From contig DRGS01000147.1 of the NCBI GenBank assembly GCA_011053245.1, positions 1-11,096 on the forward strand: a DNA stretch of 11,096 bases. The letters are read 5' to 3'. Shown one piece after another: positions 7,309 to 11,096 of this stretch. The notes under the pieces were generated by a model, which saw nothing but the letters and a program-made list of their open reading frames with translations, was not told the DNA's origin and ran no database searches. Position 1 is the stretch's first letter, and each line of letters begins with the position of its first letter. The position numbers and the translations under genes were made by a program. This stretch comes from Phycisphaerales bacterium. GTDB lineage: Bacteria; Planctomycetota; Phycisphaerae; Sedimentisphaerales; Anaerohalosphaeraceae.

Positions 7309-7764
7309 TTATACATGTATCTTTACGACTATCTTTTTTACCTTTGACGGTTTATTCGACTGACAGCATGGCATGTGCCCATCTTCCGGATAAAAAATGC
7401 AGAATGTACCAGCAGTAGCTTCTATCCGGGTAAACTCAGCAGGAGTACCATAAAATGCCACGTCCGTTTCCTCATCGTAATCCTGTTGAATAGTCAGAGA
7501 ATCCACAGGTGCATACCCCATAACCTCACAGCCTTCAATAATAAACTGCACATCGATATATTTCTCGTGCGCTTCGAAACGTCGGTCCCCCTCCGGTTCG
7601 GTGGTGTAGCTATCGACGATATAGAATAAGTTCTCGCCGTCAACTTTGTACTTGCCATCATCCTTTTCGCAAACCCCCGGATCCCGTAAGATATCGAGAG
7701 CCTTTGCGATATCCTCCGATAGTGAAGTATACAAATCCGCATTACTTATCTTGTCAACGACCAT
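7309..7764 (-). CDS. YhcH/YjgK/YiaL (DUF386) family protein
   Basis: The 151-residue product has the family's conserved core: FEAHEKYIDVQFIIEGCEVM (residues 63-82), a PAEFTRI segment, FYPEDGHMPC near 124-133, and the C-terminal KKIVVKI strand. Members are small cupin-like beta-barrel proteins, including E. coli YhcH, YiaL, EbgC and TabA. They sit in sugar or sialic-acid catabolic operons or in biofilm control, and the conserved His and Glu residues are thought to bind a metal. Several are proposed sugar-anomer or epimer-acting enzymes, but activity is not settled for most. Here the gene starts 2 nt after the glyQS stop and ends 16 nt before asnS, so it is almost certainly co-transcribed with two tRNA synthetases. 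No sugar genes are nearby, so substrate cannot be inferred from context. Confidence 0.9.
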   Translation of the reverse strand: MVVDKISNADLYTSLSEDIAKALDILRDPGVCEKDDGKYKVDGENLFYIVDSYTTEPEGDRRFEAHEKYIDVQFIIEGCEVMGYAPVDSLTIQQDYDEETDVAFYGTPAEFTRIEATAGTFCIFYPEDGHMPCCQSNKPSKVKKIVVKIHV

Positions 7765-7766
7765 TT

Positions 7767-9233
7767 TTACATTTCCAGCTTTTCACGGAAATAATTCTTG
7801 ATCTGGTCGGCGTTTATCCTTACCTGTTCCATCGAGTCACGGTCGCGAACGGTTACGGTATTGTCTTCTTTCGTCTGACCGTCTATCGCCAGACAGAATG
7901 GCGTCCCCGCTTCGTCCTGTCTGCGGTAGCGACGACCGACAGCGCCCTTTTCATCGTAGAATGTCGTAAAGCAGCCCTTAAGATCGTCATATATCTTTCT
8001 TGCAATCTCCGGCAAGCCATCCTTTTTGACCAGCGGCAAGACCGCAACTTTCGTAGGAGCAAGAGCAGGATGGAACCGCAGCAGGTTTCGCGTCTTACCC
8101 TTGACCTCTTCTTCGTCATAAGCATCGACGAGAAAAGCTAATGTGCTGCGGTCGATCCCAGCGCTGGGTTCGATAACGTAGGGGATGTAACGTGCCTTTT
8201 GCTGCTCGTCGAAATAGGACAGCGGCCCCTTGTGATAATCTTCGGATTCTTCTTTTAGCGATATCTTCGTAACGTCGCGTCCGCTTTCGTGCCAGTCGTT
8301 TATAGTCCTCATGCCGCGCTGATGCTGGCGAAGATCAAAATCGGTCCGGTTGGCAATACCTTCAAGTTCCTGCCAGTCACCGGAACCGAACGGGAATTTA
8401 TACTCAACATCAACACACGCCTTGGCGTAATGAGCAAGCTCGTCCGGGTCATGATCGCGGAAACGCAAATTCTCTTTCTTAATGCCGTGATCGGTGTACC
8501 AGTTGAATCTCTGCTCTTTCCAATGTTCGTACCACTGCTCGTCAGTGCCCGGCTCGCAGAAAAATTCAAGCTCCGCCTGTTCGAACTCGCGTGTGCGGAA
8601 GATAAAGGCTTTGGTCGTTACCTCATTGCGAAAACTCTTGCCGATCTGTGCGATACCGAACGGGATCTTTACGCGTGAACTGTCAAGAACATTGCGGAAA
8701 TTAGCAAAAATGCCCTGCGCCGTTTCCGGGCGAAGCCACAGCGTCATGGTATCATCGGCGTTGGCCCCCATCTGGGTTTCAAACATCAGCTTAAAAGCCA
8801 TCGGCTCTGTGAACTGGCCGATCTTGCCGCATGAGGGGCAAACCTTCTTGTTAAGGTCCGCAGCGTCTGCCATAGCGGTCTCGACCGGAACGTGCTCGGT
8901 ATGCTCATCGGCATGGTCGGTAAGATGATCGACCCGCGTGCGAGTGTTGCACTTTTTGCAAACGGTCACAAGGTCGGCGAATTTATCGGCATGACCCGAC
9001 GACTTCCACACCATCGGGTGCATGAGTATGCTACAGTCAAGCCCGACAACATCGTCGCGCGTCTTTACAACGCTTTTCCACCAGGCTTCGCGAACATTGC
9101 GCTTAAGCTCAACGCCCAGCGGACCGTAGTCGTAACAACTGGCAAGACCACCGTAGATCTCACTGGATTGAAATATAAAACCCCTTCGCTTACACAGCGA
9201 CACAATATCGTCAAGTTTCGTTAACTTTGCCAT
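7767..9233 (-). CDS. glyQS: Glycyl-tRNA synthetase, single-chain alpha2 type
   Basis: This 488-residue class IIa synthetase charges tRNA-Gly and is of the homodimeric type (as in Thermus, Bacillus relatives and eukaryotes), not the two-subunit GlyQ/GlyS type of E. coli. Visible are the N-terminal RRGFIFQSSEIYGG and YDYGPLG (34-40), RPETAQGIFANF near 168-179, motif 2 GKSFRNEVTTKAFIFRTREF near 198-217, motif 3 EPSAGIDRSTLAFL (355-368), and a C-terminal anticodon-binding domain from about 393 (KVAVLPLVKK). A paired-cysteine knuckle (Cys92/Cys95 and Cys132/Cys135) could hold zinc. Length matches the family. AGGA lies about 11 nt before the ATG at 9233. It leads a tight group with the YhcH-like gene and asnS. 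Confidence 0.96.
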   Translation of the reverse strand: MAKLTKLDDIVSLCKRRGFIFQSSEIYGGLASCYDYGPLGVELKRNVREAWWKSVVKTRDDVVGLDCSILMHPMVWKSSGHADKFADLVTVCKKCNTRTRVDHLTDHADEHTEHVPVETAMADAADLNKKVCPSCGKIGQFTEPMAFKLMFETQMGANADDTMTLWLRPETAQGIFANFRNVLDSSRVKIPFGIAQIGKSFRNEVTTKAFIFRTREFEQAELEFFCEPGTDEQWYEHWKEQRFNWYTDHGIKKENLRFRDHDPDELAHYAKACVDVEYKFPFGSGDWQELEGIANRTDFDLRQHQRGMRTINDWHESGRDVTKISLKEESEDYHKGPLSYFDEQQKARYIPYVIEPSAGIDRSTLAFLVDAYDEEEVKGKTRNLLRFHPALAPTKVAVLPLVKKDGLPEIARKIYDDLKGCFTTFYDEKGAVGRRYRRQDEAGTPFCLAIDGQTKEDNTVTVRDRDSMEQVRINADQIKNYFREKLEM

Positions 9234-9283
9234 CGGTACATTCCTAAATCACATAAAAACACGTTAGATACATCAATCACAGC

Positions 9284-9289
9284 ATTATA
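9284..9289 (-). promoter_or_regulatory. Possible promoter -10 for the glyQS operon
   Basis: In the 107-bp mutS-glyQS gap the minus strand has a perfect TATAAT. No good -35 is found at 16-18 nt; TTGTAA occurs at only 14 nt. If used, transcription starts near 9277, leaving a leader of about 44 nt. No terminator separates mutS from this site, so read-through from mutS is also possible. Confidence 0.4.
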
Positions 9290-9340
9290 CACACATATCC
9301 TAAAATTACAAGTAAGCCGGCGGATAACCTTTGTGCAATC

Positions 9341-10861
9341 TCATATTTCTTTTTTTATTTCGTTTAGCAGATTTATCGCATCTATCGGCGTAAGGTTATT
9401 GACATCCATCGATGCCAGTTTATCCAATACCGATTTATTCTTCTGCACGAACAGCATATCCGTTTCGTCGGCGGTTCTTTGGCGTGCAAGCTCCGGCCCT
9501 TCGACCTCTTTAGCAAATGTATCTTCAAGATCGGTGAGGATCTTGGCACTCCTTTGAGTTATGCTCGCCGGCAGCCCAGCTAATTTAGCGACATGGATGC
9601 CGTAACTTTTATCGGTTCCGCCGGGCAGGATCTTGTGCAGGAATACGACCTCGTCCTGCCATTCGCGAACGGCTACATTGCAGTTCTTTACGTTTACGAG
9701 CAACTGGGCAAGTTCGGTAAGTTCATGATAGTGCGTTGCGAACAGCGTCCTGCACTTGATGGAGTTTGCGATATGCTCGGTAATCGCCCAAGCAAGCGAC
9801 AGCCCGTCGTATGTGCTCGTCCCGCGCCCGACCTCGTCGAGTATCACCAGCGACTTTTCAGTAGCGTTGTTTACGATATTAGCAGTTTCCGTCATCTCAA
9901 CCATGAACGTCGATTGCCCCCGCATCAATTCGTCCGATGCGCCGACTCGCGTAAATATCCTATCGACGATCCCGATAGTCGCTTCCTTGGCGGGGATGAA
10001 ACTGCCCGTCTGCGCCATCAGGACCAATAGAGCTGCCTGGCGGATATAGGTGCTTTTGCCCGCCATGTTGGGTCCGGTTATTATCGCGACGTCGCCTTCG
10101 CTGTCACCTAATGTAATATCGTTCGGTACGAATTCGCTGCCCAGAGACTCCGCCAGTACCGGGTGCTTGCCTTCTATTATCGACAAATCCTTCTCCGCTG
10201 TAATGGTCGGGCGGATATAGTTTCTTTGACGGGCAAGGTATGCAAAGGAGCATAGGCAGTCGCAATTGGCAACGCAATCGGCAAGCGCCTGCAGCCGAAG
10301 AACATATTTCGTACTCTCGGCCCGCACCTCTTCAAATAGTCGATGTTCGAGTGTCAGCGTCTTATCCTGTGCGCCCAGAACCTGCTCTTCGTATTGTTTA
10401 AGTTCCTGCGTAATATAACGCTCGGCGTTTTTTATCGTCTGCTTGCGAATGTACTCGGCGGGAACCTTTTCAGATGCACCGTGGTTCACCTCAATGTAAT
10501 ACCCGAACACCCTGTTAAACCCGATCTTCAGATTTTTTATACCCGTCCGTAGCGTTTCCTTCTGCTGATAATCGGCGAGATAACTTTTGCCATCCTTGGA
10601 TATGCTCCGAAGCCGGTCAAGCTCTTCATTGTACCCGGCTCTTACAACTCCGCCATCTCGAATGTGCGATGGGCACTCCGGCTCTATCGCAAGTTCCAGA
10701 AGGTCGGCAAGTTCGTCATGACTGTCGCATCGCTCCGAAAGCGATAGCAAAAGTTGCGACCCACAAGCTGCAAGTTCCTGACGCAGCAAAGGTATCTTTC
10801 TGAGCGTCATCGCAAGCGCTACCAGATCTTTCGGCGTTGTGCGGAAGGTGCTTATCCTCGC
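9341..10861 (-). CDS. mutS: DNA mismatch repair protein MutS, C-terminal 506 codons (5' end lost at a fold-back junction)
   Basis: MutS recognises mismatches and recruits MutL. This part covers the lever and clamp domains (GFNRVFGYYIEVNH at 113-126, counting from the first intact codon GCG at 10861) and the full ABC-type ATPase: Walker A GPNMAGKST (263-271), GQSTFMVEM, Walker B LVILDE with the GRGTSTYDG signature loop (338-352) and FATHYHEL (374-381). It ends with the usual TPIDAINLLNEIKK tail. An internal ATG at 10810 exists, but residues before it (ARISTFRTTPKDLVALA) still match MutS, so it is not the true start. Upstream of 10861 the minus strand stops resembling MutS, because the sequence inverts. 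The mismatch-binding N-terminal domains, roughly 300 residues, are not in the window. Confidence 0.95.
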   Translation of the reverse strand, partial: ARISTFRTTPKDLVALAMTLRKIPLLRQELAACGSQLLLSLSERCDSHDELADLLELAIEPECPSHIRDGGVVRAGYNEELDRLRSISKDGKSYLADYQQKETLRTGIKNLKIGFNRVFGYYIEVNHGASEKVPAEYIRKQTIKNAERYITQELKQYEEQVLGAQDKTLTLEHRLFEEVRAESTKYVLRLQALADCVANCDCLCSFAYLARQRNYIRPTITAEKDLSIIEGKHPVLAESLGSEFVPNDITLGDSEGDVAIITGPNMAGKSTYIRQAALLVLMAQTGSFIPAKEATIGIVDRIFTRVGASDELMRGQSTFMVEMTETANIVNNATEKSLVILDEVGRGTSTYDGLSLAWAITEHIANSIKCRTLFATHYHELTELAQLLVNVKNCNVAVREWQDEVVFLHKILPGGTDKSYGIHVAKLAGLPASITQRSAKILTDLEDTFAKEVEGPELARQRTADETDMLFVQKNKSVLDKLASMDVNNLTPIDAINLLNEIKKEI

Positions 10862-10862
10862 G
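10779..10862 (+). repeat. Left arm of an 84-bp perfect inverted repeat within mutS
   Basis: This stretch is the exact reverse complement of 11013-11096 (84 of 84 bases by eye). On its minus strand it encodes MutS from ARISTF to KIPLLR, joined correctly to the rest of the gene. The match breaks at 10863. Confidence 0.95.
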
Positions 10863-11096
10863 GATGATGCGAGCGTGGATATGTATGCCGCTTTGCGATG
10901 TCGATGCGATCAAGGGCAGGCAGGACGCGGTCGAAGAGTTTGTAAACAGCGATGCGGTTTGTTCGCAGATACGCGGGTTTCTAAAGTCCATCGCCGACAT
11001 CGAACGCATCGTCGCGAGGATAAGCACCTTCCGCACAACGCCGAAAGATCTGGTAGCGCTTGCGATGACGCTCAGAAAGATACCTTTGCTGCGTCA
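10861..11096 (+). pseudogene. mutS: mutS internal fragment in inverted orientation (78 codons, runs off right edge)
   Basis: On the plus strand an open frame reads RMMRAWICMPLCDVDAIKGR at its start, then QDAVEEF, then GFLKSIADIERIVARISTF, and on to AMTLRKIPLLR at the edge. These are the core-domain segments that normally precede and overlap the start of the minus-strand MutS fragment; compare E. coli MutS RxxRRWL, ARQ and GDLERILARLA. The last 28 codons duplicate the minus-strand gene exactly. So the fragment is not a second, diverged mutS but the missing upstream piece of the same gene turned round. Its 5' continuation is absent at the junction near 10862. It is best regarded as part of a fold-back chimera until shown otherwise. 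Confidence 0.85.
11013..11096 (-). repeat. Right arm of the 84-bp perfect inverted repeat
   Basis: This is the exact reverse complement of 10779-10862, and it reaches the last base of the window, so its true length is unknown. The arms are separated by 150 bp (10863-11012), which carry single-copy MutS codons on the plus strand. Confidence 0.95.

Noticed and set aside
7293..7316. Upstream ATG (7316) as the asnS start.
   Set aside because: It lies inside the last codons of the YhcH-family gene with no ribosome site, whereas ATG 7292 has AAAAGGG at 8 nt.
10863..11012. The loop between the inverted arms as a mobile element or invertible switch segment.
   Set aside because: It encodes ordinary MutS core residues on the plus strand. 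There is no transposase, recombinase or target-site duplication.
10716..11036. A 106-residue minus-strand frame crossing the fold-back junction.
   Set aside because: It is antisense or out of frame to MutS codons on both sides of the inversion and resembles no family.

Overview
The window reads as an ordinary chromosomal segment of a diderm (Gram-negative) bacterium. Moderate GC, an alpha2-type glycyl-tRNA synthetase, a multi-PAS sensor kinase with a long DHp helix and an LpxH-like phosphoesterase would fit Planctomycetota or a relative. That placement is an inference from gene style, with no phylogenetic marker examined.

Layout, left to right. (1) 3-563, minus: the N-terminal 187 codons of a DegT/DnrJ/EryC1/StrS-type PLP enzyme that runs off the left edge, with a good sigma-70-type promoter at 659-687. 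(2) 564-889: non-coding. (3) 890-4590, minus: a two-gene operon. It encodes a 71-residue secreted protein of unknown function, overlapping by ATGA the start of a 1162-residue membrane sensor histidine kinase with a periplasmic NMT1/THI5-type binding domain and PAS, PAS, GAF and PAS modules. (4) 4591-4895: a divergent promoter region. (5) 4896-5771, plus: a calcineurin-like phosphoesterase starting at TTG. (6) 5787-10861, minus: mutS, glyQS, a YhcH/YjgK/YiaL-family gene and asnS. The last three are packed 2 and 16 nt apart and probably co-transcribed. (7) 10779-11096: an 84-bp perfect inverted repeat inside mutS.

The right end is the main anomaly. The minus strand carries MutS from the clamp region to the C-terminus. 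At about 10862 the sequence folds back, and the plus strand then carries the immediately upstream part of the same gene, in frame, followed by a second identical copy of 84 bp. This looks like a fold-back chimera or contig-end assembly error rather than biology, although a real inverted duplication cannot be excluded from one sequence.

The least explained biological unit is the coupled small secreted protein plus sensor kinase, which has no response regulator in view and a structured-looking leader. I found no CRISPR array, tRNA, rRNA, insertion sequence or prophage signature, and no convincing new defence or mobile system.
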